DNA from: Nerophis ophidion
Lineage: Eukaryota > Chordata > Actinopteri > Syngnathiformes > Syngnathidae
DNA length: 64,000 nt
Direction: 5' to 3'
NCBI RefSeq assembly: GCF_033978795.1
Contig: NC_084615.1
Coordinates: 24,604,479 to 24,668,478 of the forward strand
Part shown: piece by piece, positions 53,562-64,000 of the stretch
Numbering within the stretch: position 1 is the first letter of the stretch
How the letters are laid out: each line of letters begins with the position of its first letter
Program-made: the position numbers and the translations under genes
Notes under the pieces: generated by a model
The model's database searches: none
What the model saw: only the letters and a program-made list of their open reading frames with translations
What the model was told of the DNA's origin: nothing

Positions 53562-55327
53562 CATAGACATCTTATAAGTAGACCCAGAATTGGCTGCTGT
53601 GACGCAAGCAATTTGGACGCCATCTTGAAGTGGTGATGAGGAGCCGGCAAGCAGCCTAAACTGACAGTTGACAGGTAGAAAACAAAGATGCTGGGCTGGT
53701 ATTCAGCGTTTTCCTGCTCAATTGAGCGGACTGTTGAAAATAGGAATTGGAGGATTACTTTTCACAAGTAAGATTTAACATTAACATACTATTGGTTGTA
53801 TTTTGTGAAAAGAATATTACCACAGAGTTAAGCAGGAGCAAAGAACTACAATATTTGTATGTGAAAATCACAAAGAAATCTTCTGGGGGAGGATGACCCC
53901 CCTTACAGGTATTTGGTTTACAAACTTTCAGGCCCACCTAAAACAAAATTCACCAGCCGCCATTGATTATGATGCATTCTCATTTTATTGTAACCACAGA
54001 TAAGTCTTCAAATAACAATATTCAAATACTAACTTTGTTGAGTAAAACAGAATTGTGTTTTATTCTGAATCCAGTGAAACAGATTGGTGGTTTTAGCTGA
54101 AATAAAGACTTTCGGGTGTTTATATATGTTCAATCACTGTAAACATGATCATTTAAAGGAAGAATGTAATAGAAAATATCAATACAAAGTGTCCAGACAG
54201 AATAAACTCTCTGCTGTTGCAGCAACAGAGATAAAGTCTATATCAGTGGTTCTCAACCTTTTTTCAGTGATGTACCCCCTGTGAACATGTTTTTAATTCA
54301 AGTACCCCCTAATCAGAGCAAAGCATTGTTGGTTGAAAAAAGAGATAAAGAAGTAAAATACAGCACTATGTCATCAGTTTCTGATTTATTAAACTGTATA
54401 ACAGTGCAAAATATTGCACAATTGTAGTGGTCTTTCTTGAACTATTTGAAAAAAAAAAAGATGGAAATATAACTAAAAACTTGTTGAAAAATAAACAAGT
54501 GATTCAATTATAAATACAGATTTCTACACATAGAAGTAATCATCAACTTAAAGTGCCCTCTTTGGGGATTGTAATAGAGATCCATCTGGATTCATCAACT
54601 TCATTCTTAACATTTCTTCACAAAAAAAAATCTTTAGCATCAATGTCCACAAAAAATCTAGCTGTCAACACTGAATATTGCATTGTTGCATTTCTTTTCA
54701 CACTTTATGAATTTACTTTCATATATTGTTGGAGTATTTTTCAATAAATATATTTATAAAGAATTTTGAATTGTTGCTATTTTTAGAATATTTAAAAAAA
54801 ATATCATGTACCCCTTGGGATACCTTCAAGTACCCCCATTTGAGAACCTCTGGTCTATAGGTCCGTAAAATATATAGATATCTAATGTATTCATACATTG
54901 TTTATGTAGGATATACGCATGTATATACAACCTAATCATATTGTTTCTTCAATGTTTATTTATATAGCCCCCTTCAACTTCAAAATAGCTGACTGTTTTT
55001 TCCCCTTCTCTGGGATTATATTCCCAGTTTTGATCTCAGACGTCTGGTCACTTATAGCATATAAGAATATTCTATTTCTGTTAAGCAAATTATGAACACG
55101 CCAAGACATGTGTCCTTTATCATAGGTACGCGAATTACAAAAAAGCGCGTGAATATAAGTGGTATTCAGTGAGGTAATATGAATTAAATGCACTGACAGT
55201 TCATTGTTCCTACCAAATGAAGTGCACTGAGTGGAGCGGATCACCACTCCAAGATGGCGGCCCCGCATCTCGTTTGCGGCAATAGGCAGTAGCGCTCGAT
55301 GCTGCGTACCCTTATAAGATGTCTATG
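53562..55327. mobile_element. hAT-type element (CATAGACATCTTATAAG)
   Basis: The ends CATAGACATCTTATAAG and CTTATAAGATGTCTATG are perfect inverses of 17 bases. The octamer GTTATAAC flanks both sides (53554-53561, 55328-55335). It holds the MITE at 54244-54852. No coding frame was recognised. Confidence 0.92.
54244..54852 (+). mobile_element. hAT-type MITE (GTTCTCAAC family), complete
   Basis: This starts CAGTGGTTCTCAACC and ends GAGAACCTCTG, 609 bp. The flanks GTCTATAT and GTCTATAG match at seven of eight bases. It is the innermost element of the nest. Confidence 0.9.
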
Positions 55328-56304
55328 GTTATAACGTTAACAGTGAGTTTAAAGCCTCACTGATTTAACTACACAGCAAATAAAAGTCACGTTACTCAGC
55401 CAATAAACGTTAGCTTACATTCAAAACGTACCCTTCTTTGTGCAACTTCAAATGTCGAACGAAGTTGTAAATTGATGCGTCTCCGTCTGTAATCTTCCAA
55501 CCGCATGTTTTGCATACGGCAATTCCTGTTTTGTTGACAAAGTCGTAGTTTTAATACCCGAACGAAACACTTTATGGGATAATTTTCTTCACTTATTCTT
55601 CTGTTGTTTGAAAGCTCTTCTCCGTTGGTTTTCCTGCAATTTGATTGGGTGAATGCTGTGTGACGAAAACAACGTGGATGTAATTTGATTGGCTGTTGTA
55701 CTGAGGTAGCGCATAGGCTGTCATCGCACACACGCTGATACACTTCCGTACACAATGGAAGATACGGAGCGCTCCTGAATAACTTTTTAATCGTTGGGTT
55801 TTGGGGAAAGTGGCAAGTCATGTCAAGTCAAAAGGCTCAAGTCCAAGTCAAGTCACAAGTCATTGATGTTAAAGTCTAAGTCGAGTTGCAAGTCTTTTTA
55901 CATTTTGTCAAGTCGAGTCTAAAGTCATCAAATTCATGACTCGAGTCTGACTCGAGTGCAAGTCATGTGACTCGAGTCCACACCTCTGGAGAAGACACTG
56001 CCGAAGGTGAGCCAAGTAAGTACAACAGCCCACAAAACGGCACACCCCGCAGTGACTGTCAGAAAGCAACTTGAACATGGTCTGTAAAACATAATCCATG
56101 CAACATTTTGACCAAAGAACCACCATTACATCTTATGTAGACCACATGGAAGTGCTTTAAATTAAAAAAATAATAATAATATGACCCCTTTAATGCGCCT
56201 TATAATCCGGTGCGCCTTTTGTATGAAAAAAATACCTGAATAGACCCGCACTTCGGCAGTGCGCTTTATAATCCGGTACACCCTTTAGTCCAGAAAATAC
56301 GGTA

Positions 56305-56808
56305 CATCTCCCTGGCAAGGCGGGCGCATAGTGTCTGACAGCTTCACCTTGAAAAGAGCCCTGTGTCCCCCATGTAGAAGCATTCTCCCGACACTATTTG
56401 AAAAAATTGTTGTGTACATGCAAACAATTTTTAGCTAGTAAAACATATGGGAGGCCACAACAATGCATGCAGTTGACAGCCTAATCTGTAAACAGTAGAG
56501 TTATCTCATACACTAAAAACTATTTGTCTGCACACAAAAGTTGTACCAATTATCTTTGGCGTCAACTGAAAAAAAAATATATATATGAGAAAATTTGGAC
56601 ATCATTTCTAATTTGATAGCATGAGAAAGTGCGTCCAACTGCTACTGAAATATATTGAAAGTATTGACCTTCTGCAACTGTATTACATTAATGCATTGAG
56701 TTAATGCTTTTGTCATTAGCGTAAAGCACACCACAAAAAAGTGCACAAATTGTGCACGAATCATTATTCTGCAATGGTAGTTCTGCCGTCACTGCTTGGT
56801 GTGTGTAC
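56305..56808. other. cep85l intron, nothing recognised
   Basis: AT-rich intron between the nest and the exon at 56809. Confidence 0.5.
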
Positions 56809-56961
56809 CTGCAGGGACTGGACCTGGACCTCGTCCAGCGTTGGCAGGTCTGCAAGATATTTCTCCAGAGTTTCTATGCGCTGCTGCTTTTCCTGGTTTT
56901 GTTCACTTTCCCTCTGACATTTCTTTTTCAAACTGCTGATATAGCGATCCCTTGTTTTTAT
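56809..56961 (-). CDS. cep85l: cep85l exon, coiled coil
   Basis: This encodes RDRYISSLKKKCQRESEQNQ and RIETLEKYLADLPTLDEVQV, the latter a very conserved segment in CEP85/CEP85L. It runs from GTGCACAG|ATA to CAG|GTACAC, 51 codons, phase 0. Confidence 0.93.
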
Positions 56962-57092
56962 CTGTGCACAAAAAACATACATTTTCAACATGCAAACTAA
57001 ACAAAAATGTCCAGCCAGTATTCAAACCCATAACCTTTGTTTCCACATGTTGATTATTACTAGAAAAACCTGCATTTGTAGGTCAATTCTAC

Positions 57093-57248
57093 CTTTTCTT
57101 CCAGTTTCCTGAGGTCTTCTGTATACTTTTGAGTGGCCTGCTTGTAAAGCTCGTTTAGATGGAGCACTTCCAGTTCAGCCACAGCCATTTTTCTGCTAAG
57201 ATCTTCATGACAGTCCAGTCGCTCAGTCGGCATTTCCTTTACAGATTC
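57093..57248 (-). CDS. cep85l: cep85l exon, coiled coil
   Basis: This encodes LDCHEDLSRKMAVAELEVLH and LNELYKQATQKYTEDLRKLE, from TCAATAG|GAA to AAG|GTAGAA, 52 codons, phase 0. Confidence 0.92.
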
Positions 57249-57321
57249 CTATTGAATAACCAGGGGTTAAAACAAATACATCAATGCGTGTTTGAATGAA
57301 TGCATCATTGGTTACAATTAC

Positions 57322-57436
57322 CTTCATCTTCAAAATCTGAGGGTCTTCAAACCACCTCTGACTGTGCAGGACCTGCTGGGCTCTTAGCTCATTTTCTCTA
57401 ATGCGAGCATGTAGCTGCAGTATCTGCTGATTTTGC
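57322..57436 (-). CDS. cep85l: cep85l exon, coiled coil
   Basis: The first base completes an Arg codon. It encodes NQQILQLHARIRENELRAQQ, then VLHSQRWFEDPQILKMK, ending AAG|GTAATT. HARIRENELRAQQ is nearly identical in the mammalian proteins. Confidence 0.94.
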
Positions 57437-57523
57437 CTAAAAGAAAATAATCTTGCATAAGTCAAAGGCAAAAAAAATCTACATTTCACACAGCACAAGC
57501 CTTACATATTTTACAATATTGTA

Positions 57524-59114
57524 CAGGTGCTGGTCATATTATTAGAATATCATGAACAAGTTGATGTATTTCATTAATTCCATTTAGAAAGTCAAACTTG
57601 TAGAATGTATACATTCATTCAAGACAGACTGATACATTTCAATAGTTTTTTGCCAAAAAGGAGATGATTATAGCTGACAACCAATGAAAACCCTAAATTC
57701 AACATCCCAGAAAATTAGAATATGGTGAAAAGGTCAGATATTGAAGACACCTGGTGCCACACTCTAATTAGCTAGCTAACTCAAAACACCTGGAAAAGCC
57801 TTTAAATGGTCTCTCGTTTTGATTCTGTATGACACACAATCATGGGGAAGACTGCTGACTTGACAACTGTCCAAAAGATGACCATTGATACTTTAAAGAA
57901 GGAGGGCAAAACACAAAAGGTCATTGCCAAAGAGGTTGGATGTTCCCAGAGCTCTGTGTCCAAGCACATTAATAGAGAGGCGAAGATGTAGTAGAAAAAA
58001 GTGTACAAGCAAGAGGGATAACCGCACCTTGGAGAGGATTGTCAAACAAAACCGATTCAAAAATGTGGGGGAGATCCACAGAGAGTGGACTGCAGCTGGA
58101 GTCAGTGCTTCAAGAACCACCACACACCAACGTATGCAAGATATGGGCTTCAGCTGTCGCATTCCTTGTGTAAAGCCACTCTTGAATAAGAGACAACGTC
58201 AAAAGCGTCTCGCCTGGGCTCAAGACAAAAAGGACTGGACTGCTGCTGAGTTTAGTTGTTTTCAGATTAAAATAAATGTTGTATCTCCTTTGGAAATCAA
58301 AGTCCCAGAGTCTGGAGGAAGACAGGAGAGGCACAGAATCCACATTGCCTGAAGTCCAGTGTCAAATTTCCACAATTGGTAATGGTCTGGGGTTCCATGT
58401 CATCTGCTGGTGTTGGTCCACTGTGTTTCCTGAGGTCTAGGGTCAATGCAGCAGTCTACCAGGAAGTTTTAGAACACTTTATGCTGCCTGCCGCGGACCA
58501 ATTTTATGGAGGTTAAGATTTCATTTTCCAACATGACTTGGCACCTGCACACAGTGCCAAATCTACCAGTACCTGGTTTAAGGACCATGGTATCCCTGTT
58601 CTTGATTGGCCTGCAAACTCCCCTGAACTTAACCCCATAGAAAACCTATGGGGTATTGTGAAGCGGAAGATGCGAGATGCCAGACCCAACAATGCTGAAG
58701 AGCTGAAGGCCACTATTAAAGCAACCTGGGCTCTCATAACACCTGAGGAGTGCAACAGACTGGTCGACTCCATGCCACGCCATATTGCTGCAGCAATTCA
58801 GGGAAAAGGAGCTGCAACTAAGTATTGATTGCCGTACATGCTTAAACTTTCCATGTTCATACTTTTCAGTTGGCCCACATTTCTAAAAAATATTTTTTGG
58901 TACTAGTTGTAACTAATATTCTAATTTTCTCAGATACTGAATTTGGGATTTTCAGTAATTGTCAGTACTAATCATCAAAATTTAAAGAAATAAACATTTC
59001 AAATATATCACTGTGTGTAATGAATTGATATAATATGTAAGTTTCACGTTCTGAATATAATTACTGAAAAAAATAAACTTTTTCATGATATTCTAATAAT
59101 ATGAACAGCACCTG
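57524..59114 (+). mobile_element. Tc1-like transposon (third family)
   Basis: The ends CAGGTGCTGGTCATATTATT and AATAATATGAACAGCACCTG are inverted repeats with TA on both sides (57522-57523, 59115-59116). It is 1591 bp long with a decayed transposase on the + strand. It lies in the cep85l intron between exons at 59735 and 57436. Confidence 0.93.
57842..58828 (+). pseudogene. Tc1-like transposase, broken
   Basis: The start reads MGKTADLTTVQKMTIDTLKK and CSQSSVSKHINREAKM (helix-turn-helix), followed by stops at about 57990. The C-terminal part is open from 58538, with FQHDLAPAHSAKS (second Asp, upstream part) and LNPIENLWGIVKRKMRDARP (Glu), ending at 58828. Multiple stops and shifts make it inactive. 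Confidence 0.87.
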
Positions 59115-59734
59115 TATGTATGGATTGTTTGAATTAGTTTTTATACTGTATGTTGGTGTAATCTTTGGGCACCTCATGATTTGATTACGATTACGATTCA
59201 GGAGCTATAAATTTGATTAAAAATTGACATTGTGCATCTTTAATTTATGTATATTGATGCAGTTTAACAATTTTTTTTATCACTTGCAACTTTCAAAATC
59301 AGTGCATTTGTAATAAGAAACAGTTAAATTAATTCTTATTAAATGTGTTAAATTAATAGAAATGTGTGCTCTATAATAAAGGACCTGGTCGTATATTTCC
59401 GTGATGTGGCTTGCTGCTGTCAGCCAAATTACAGAACTGTCTGCCTTACTTTATTTACAATAAATAAATCGATTATCACGTTCAATTATCGTTTTTATAA
59501 TTGTCCATGTCTGACTTGCGATGCATCTGATAGTCAATTATTTCTCACTTCTATAAATGAAGCATGCTAAATTTCACAAAGAAATATTCCAATGCTTACT
59601 ACAATATCAATACATTTTCTGTGATGATTTTCTTTTACATTACAGCAAAAATAAACACGTTTTACAGTGAAAAAAAAATGCTTTCGTTACACTCTATACA
59701 GTAGAGCCAGGTGGAGACATCTTGAAGTATTTAC
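59115..59734. other. cep85l intron with a hAT-like fragment
   Basis: At 59167-59230 'gggcacctcatgatttgatt' and 'acgattacgattcaggagc' resemble a terminal region of a TCGATT-type element, and 'aataaatcgattatcacgtt' near 59463 may belong to it. No clear ends. Confidence 0.4.
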
Positions 59735-59820
59735 CTATCAATTTCCAGCTCTCTTTGTCTCAGCATTCCCTCTTTAACCTTCACCAGAGTGTTGATAATA
59801 TGGGATGTCCCCTGCAGCAT
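59735..59820 (-). CDS. cep85l: cep85l exon, first one in the window
   Basis: This encodes MLQGTSHIINTLVKVKEGML and RQRELEID, with acceptor TTGCAG|ATG and donor ATAG|GTAAAT in phase 2. The TLVKVKEGMLRQRELEID block is a hallmark of the CEP85 family. The first ATG here is internal, not the start codon, since the family has a long N-terminal region. Confidence 0.92.
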
Positions 59821-60006
59821 CTGCAACATAAACAGGTATCATTGCATTCAGAGGTGAGACTCATTATGTCAATGTCAAGTTTGATCTTCCAATATTTGAT
59901 TTTCTCTTTTTCTAAGGTAAAATTATAAAACATACATGATTTTTAAAAATCAAAAAGTGGATGCCCAAGTTTAAATTGAACTTTTATATTTGTTGAATAA
60001 GTACAT
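59821..60006. other. cep85l intron, nothing recognised
   Basis: A short stretch between the exon and the RTE LINE. Its last eleven bases are the left target duplication. Confidence 0.5.
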
Positions 60007-62856
60007 CCATCCATCTATCTTCTTCCGCGTATCCGAGGTCAGGTCGCGGGGGCAGCATCCTAAGGTAGGGAAGCCCAGATTTTCCTCTCCCCAGCCACTT
60101 CGTCCAGCTCTTCCCTGGGGATCCCAAGGCGGTCCCAGGCCAGCTGAGAGACAGTCTTCCCAACGTGTCCTGGGTCTTCCCCGTGGTCGGTCGGACATGC
60201 CCTAAACACCACCCTCGGGAGGCATCCTGATCAGATGCCCGAACCACCTCATCTGGCTCCTGTCGATGTGGAGGAGCAGCGGGTTTACTTTCAGCTCCCC
60301 CCGGATGGCAGAGCTTCTCACCCTATCTCTAAGGGAGAGCACGGCCACCTGGCGGAGAAAACTATTTTCGTCCGCCTGTACCTGTGATCTTGTCCTTTCG
60401 GTCATAACCCAAAGCTCACTCATGAACAAGACTCCGAGGTACTTGAACTCCTCCACTTGGGGCACTCCACCCTTTTCCGGGGGAGAACCATGGACTCGGA
60501 CTTGGAGGTGCTGATTCTCATCCCAGTCGCCTAGAAATTCTGTCCATAAAAGTTATGAACAGAATCGGTGACAAAGCGCAGCCTTGGCGGAGTCCAACCC
60601 TCACTGGAAATGTGTCCGACTTACTGCCAGCAATGCGGACCAAGCTCTGACACTGATCGTAAAGGGAGCGGACCGCCACAATCAGACAGTCCGTTACCCC
60701 ATACTCTCTGAGCACTCCCCACAGGACTTCCCGAGGGACACGGTCAAATGCCTTCTCCAAGTCCACAAAGCACATGTAGACTGGTTGAACAAACTCCCAT
60801 GCACCCTCAAGGACCTTGCTGAGAGTATAAAGCTGCTCCACAGTTCCACGACCAGGACGAAAACCACACTGTTCCTCCTGAATCCAAGGTTCGACTATCC
60901 GGTGTAGCCTCCTCTCCAGTACACCTGAATAGATCTTACTGGGAAGGCTGAGGAGTGTATTCCCACTGTAGTTGGAACACACCCTCCAGTTCCCCTTCTT
61001 AAAGAGAGGAACCACCACCCCGGTCTGCCAATCAGGAGGTACCGCCCCCGATGTCCACACAATGCTGTAGAGTCTTGTCAACTAAGACAGCCCCACAGCA
61101 TCCAGAGCCTTGCCACAGAGGAGTTTTTTAACTACCTCAGCAACCTCAGCCCCAAAATAAGGAGCGCTCACCACAGATTCCCCTGGCACTTCTCCCTCCT
61201 AGGAAGACGTGTTGGTGGGATTGAGGAGATCTTCGAAGTATTCCCTCCACAACATCCGCAGTAGAGGTCAGCAGAACACCATCCTCACCATACACGGTGT
61301 TGACAGTGCACTGATTCCCCTTCCTGAGGCGGTGGATGGTGGTCTAGAGACGCTTTGAAGCCATCCAGAAGTCGTTTTCCATGGCTTCCCCGATCTCCTC
61401 CCATGTCCGAGTTTTTGCCTCTGCGACCGCTGAAGCCGCACACCGCTGGGCCTGTCGGTACCTGTCCGCTGTCTCTGGAGTCCTATGAGCCTAAAGAACC
61501 CGATTGGACTCTTTCTTCAGCTTGACGGCATCCCTCACCGCCAGTGTCAACCAACCAACGAGTTCTAGGATTACTGCCACGACAGGCACCGACTACCTTG
61601 CGGCCACAGCTCCAATCAGCCGCCTCGACAATAGAGGTGCGGGACATGGTCCACTCGGACTCAATGTCCAGCACCTCCCTCGTGACATGTTCAAAGTTCT
61701 TCCGGAGGTGGGATTTTAAACTCTCTCTGACAGGAGACTCTGCCAGGAGTTACCAGCAGACCCTCACAATGCGTTGGGGTCTGCCAGGTCTTTCCAGCAT
61801 CCTCCCCCACCATCGCAGCCAACCCACCACCAGGTGATGATTGGAAGAAAGCTCCGCCCCTCTCTTCACCTGAGTGTCCAAGTGGCCGAAAATCCGATGA
61901 CACAACTACAAAGTCGATCATGAAACTGTGGCCTAGAGTGTCCTGGTGCCAAGTGCACATTTCGACACCCTTATTTTGAACATGGTGTTTGTTTATGGAC
62001 AATCTGTGACGAGCACAAAAGTCCAATAACAAAACACCACTCAGGTTCAGATCCGGGCGGACATTCTTCCCAATCACGCCTCTCCAGGTTTCACTGTCGT
62101 TGCCAACATGAGCGTTGAAGTCCCCCAGTAGGACAAGGGAATCACCCGGGGGGACATTTTCCAGTACTCCCTCGAGTGTATCCAAAAAGAGTGGGTACTC
62201 TGAAGTGATGTTTTGTGTGTAAGCACAGACAACATTCAAGACCCGTACCCCCACCCGAAGGCGGAGGGAAGGGACCCTCTCGTCCACTGGGTTGAAACCA
62301 ACGTGCAGGCTTTAAGCCGGGGGGAAGAAGAATTGCTACTCCAGCCCGTCGCCTCTCACTGCGTGCAACGCCAGTGTGGAAGTCCAGCCCCTCTTGAGAA
62401 CACTGGTTCCATAGCCCTTGCATTGCGTCAAAGTGAGTCCGACTATATCCAGCCGGAACTGCTTCACCTCACGCACTAGCTCAGGTTCCTTCCCCCCGAG
62501 CGAGGTGACATTCCATGTCCCAAGAATCCCCCCCAGCGAGGTGACATTCCACGTCCCAAGAGTTAGCTTATGTAGCCGAGGATCAGACCGCCAAGTGCCC
62601 CGCCGTCGGCTGCCGCCCAGCTCACAACACACCATACCTCTATGGCCCCTCCCATGAGTGGTGAGCCCATTGGAGGGGGGACCCACATTGCCTCTTCGGG
62701 CTGTGTCCGGCTGGGCCCCATGGGGACAGGCCCGGCCACCAGGCGCTTGCCATCGTGCCCCAACTCTGGGCCTGGCTCCAGAGGGGGGCCCCGGTGTCCC
62801 GTGTCTGGGCGAGGGAAATCGAAGTCTTGGTTCTTGCATTCCCATAGAAGTCTTCA
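60007..62856 (-). mobile_element. RTE-clade LINE, copy 3
   Basis: An almost full-length copy on the - strand with an 11-bp duplication AATAAGTACAT (59996-60006, 62857-62867) and a GGAT tail at the left. The endonuclease region is at 62580-61690 with LVLLGDFNAHVGNDSETW. The RT part at 61081-60518 shows FKKGNWRVCSNYSGNTLLS and FVDLEKAFDRV. Several frame breaks exist, and the part of the RT with the FADD motif is deleted near 60530. Confidence 0.92.
60202..62580 (-). pseudogene. RTE LINE endonuclease/RT, broken (copy 3)
   Basis: Pieces in order on the - strand: endonuclease fragments 62580-61840, a linker with VGACRGSNPRTRW at 61600, RT fingers and palm at 61081-60518 ending ITFMDRISRR, then a jump to LPQVEEFKYLGVLFMS at 60465 and SQMRWFGHLIRMPPE at 60220. 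The catalytic FADD segment is missing and stops interrupt the frame. The copy is dead. Confidence 0.86.
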
Positions 62857-62867
62857 AATAAGTACAT

Positions 62868-64000
62868 TACATTTATTATTGTCACAACTTTAAAAAGACC
62901 CACTGCTTAGTAGGGGTATCTAAGAATAGTCAATGATTCGGTTCGCAGGAGTGTGGTTTCGACTATCAACCTTAAAAGAGTTCAATATTTTTGGAAGAGA
63001 CACTGTAGTGACTAAACCTACATTCACGTGACATTACTGACACTCAGTGACCAGTCAGTGTATATATATCGAATTACATATAATTACTATTTGTTTATTT
63101 CGCTCATGAAAAACACGACGCCATAGATTTGACTGATTGTCAACTATGGGCATAATCTGCCAAATCCAATTAGACTATGAAAATCCTTGGTTGAAGAGAG
63201 CCCTACTGCTTACTACGTTTTTTGCCAAATTATCTTACAAATGGCAACCAGAAGGTAAGAACTGCATTTCTAAACCAGAAAGGCCGCAATAAGATTTGTT
63301 TAGACCCATCTCATGGACACTGCTCCTCTGGTCTTGCCACTTCGGACTGCTGTTTTGCAAATGAATCACATTTGAACGCAAGATTCTCCATTATTTATTA
63401 AAATAACATCCAATATTCAAATATTCACTACTGTTTGCTCATACCCATTAGCACAGGCGTGGACAACTATTTTGACTTTTAATTAAAAGAAAAAAATGTG
63501 TCTGGGGGGGCGGTATATCTATTTTTAGGAACACTAATACAAAACCTCACAATGTCTGATTGAAAGCTAAAAACGTTGACAGACCACCTTAAACGGAATG
63601 TTACATTTTTTTACTGAATGAGTCACCCTAAATGTACATTAAAATAAAGAATGTAGGATTTACAATATTAACTATGAATAATAAAACACTGAATATTTAA
63701 AACATGGACATCACAAACCACATATCAAGCAAAACACAACAAAAATGCAACGAACACAGCGAAATATTAACGCAAAGGGTAAAAAAAACCAAACACCGAC
63801 TATATGATACATCATAAAGCTTTAGAACTTTGTTGTCAAAATTATTAAATTATCAAAATAAACCTACTTTAGTTGTCCATTTCCTGAATTCTGTCATCGC
63901 TGTTGCTGGTTGGTGCAACAAAATGTGATACATTCGTGAATAGAGAAATAATTTTTTTTATCTATATAAAGATTATTATTATTAGGAGTAAATACAAAAT
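62868..64000. other. Right edge, no gene or named repeat
   Basis: Two possible element ends occur, TAGGGGTATCTAAGAATAGT at 62911 and CAGGCGTGGACAACTATTTT at 63454, but neither partner end is present. I see no cep85l exon here, so the N-terminal exons must lie further right. Confidence 0.4.

Larger units (their letters stand above)
52725..55988. mobile_element. hAT-type element (CAGAGGTG...CACCTCTG)
   Basis: The ends CAGAGGTGGGACCAAG and CGAGTCCACACCTCTG are flanked by perfect GAGAAGAC (52717-52724, 55989-55996). The terminal regions consist of many short AAGTC/GAGTC words in inverse orientation at the two ends. It is nested in 50629-56304 and contains 53562-55327. Its own length is about 1.5 kb. 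Confidence 0.9.
50629..56304. mobile_element. Outer element of a nest (TACCGTATTTTC termini)
   Basis: The ends TACCGTATTTTCGGACTGTA and TTAGTCCAGAAAATACGGTA are inverted repeats, and the next bases (AAGGCGCACTT, GCGCCTTATAATCCGG) continue the family's terminal region. Without the nested parts the element is about 1.25 kb. No clear target duplication was found. Similar sequence is, from memory, widespread in fish. A small terminal fragment also occurs at 18895-18917. Confidence 0.82.
26324..59820 (-). other. cep85l: cep85l gene, 3' part (ten coding exons)
   Basis: CEP85 and CEP85L are coiled-coil proteins of the centrosome. CEP85L acts in the pericentriolar region in neuronal migration, and CEP85 restrains NEK2-driven centrosome separation. 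Ten exons on the - strand (59820-59735, 57436-57322, 57248-57093, 56961-56809, 40933-40779, 40397-40280, 38224-38174, 31633-31535, 31264-31108, 26478-26324) join without a frame break to 414 codons plus TGA. Heptad patterns run through most of it. The paralogue choice, CEP85L rather than CEP85, rests on remembered sequence and on linkage with gopc, which is also at human 6q22. The N-terminal exons are beyond the right edge. Confidence 0.8.

Overview
The window is nuclear DNA from a ray-finned (teleost) fish. The evidence is two vertebrate genes with GT-AG introns, plus a dense load of repeats familiar from fish genomes: Tc1-like transposons, RTE/Rex3-Expander-type LINEs with GGAT tails, tRNA-derived SINEs and many hAT-type elements with 8-bp target duplications. 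I cannot name the species.

Two genes are present, arranged tail to tail, and both are cut by the window edge. The last six coding exons of gopc (Golgi-associated PDZ and coiled-coil protein) lie on the + strand between 1532 and 19692; the 5' exons are left of the window. Ten coding exons of a cep85l (CEP85/CEP85L family) gene lie on the - strand between 59820 and 26324; the 5' exons are right of the window. In both genes the exon phases join without a break: gopc gives 295 codons plus stop, cep85l 414 codons plus stop. Both genes map to human 6q22, so their neighbourhood looks like old synteny. The products act at the Golgi and at the centrosome, and I see no evidence that they work together.

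Almost everything else is mobile DNA inside introns or between the genes. Layout: 1-20 kb, gopc introns with Tc1, RTE, SINE and hAT copies, several nested; 20.2-24.8 kb, the intergenic stretch with a hairpin, a long TA/TG microsatellite, a RTE-related non-autonomous element and an 83-bp minisatellite; 24.8-26.3 kb, the probable cep85l 3' UTR with a long inverted repeat; 26.5-59.8 kb, cep85l introns, including the 15.9-kb intron that holds a four-deep nest of elements at 50.6-56.3 kb; 60-62.9 kb, another RTE copy; 62.9-64 kb, nothing assignable.

The points most worth a second look are: one module of about 250-300 bp that recurs nine times inside elements with at least three different kinds of terminal repeat; three copies of the 8-bp site CTCATAAT flanking two different elements in a row; a short element at 15992-16675 with about 31-bp terminal repeats, a 4-bp target duplication and a remnant of a DUF7869-like (WADNCGGQNKN) protein; and a microsatellite that abuts the acceptor of the last cep85l exon, where the nearby alternative acceptor would create an immediate stop codon. 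All family assignments come from reading the sequence and from memory of the families; no database search was run.
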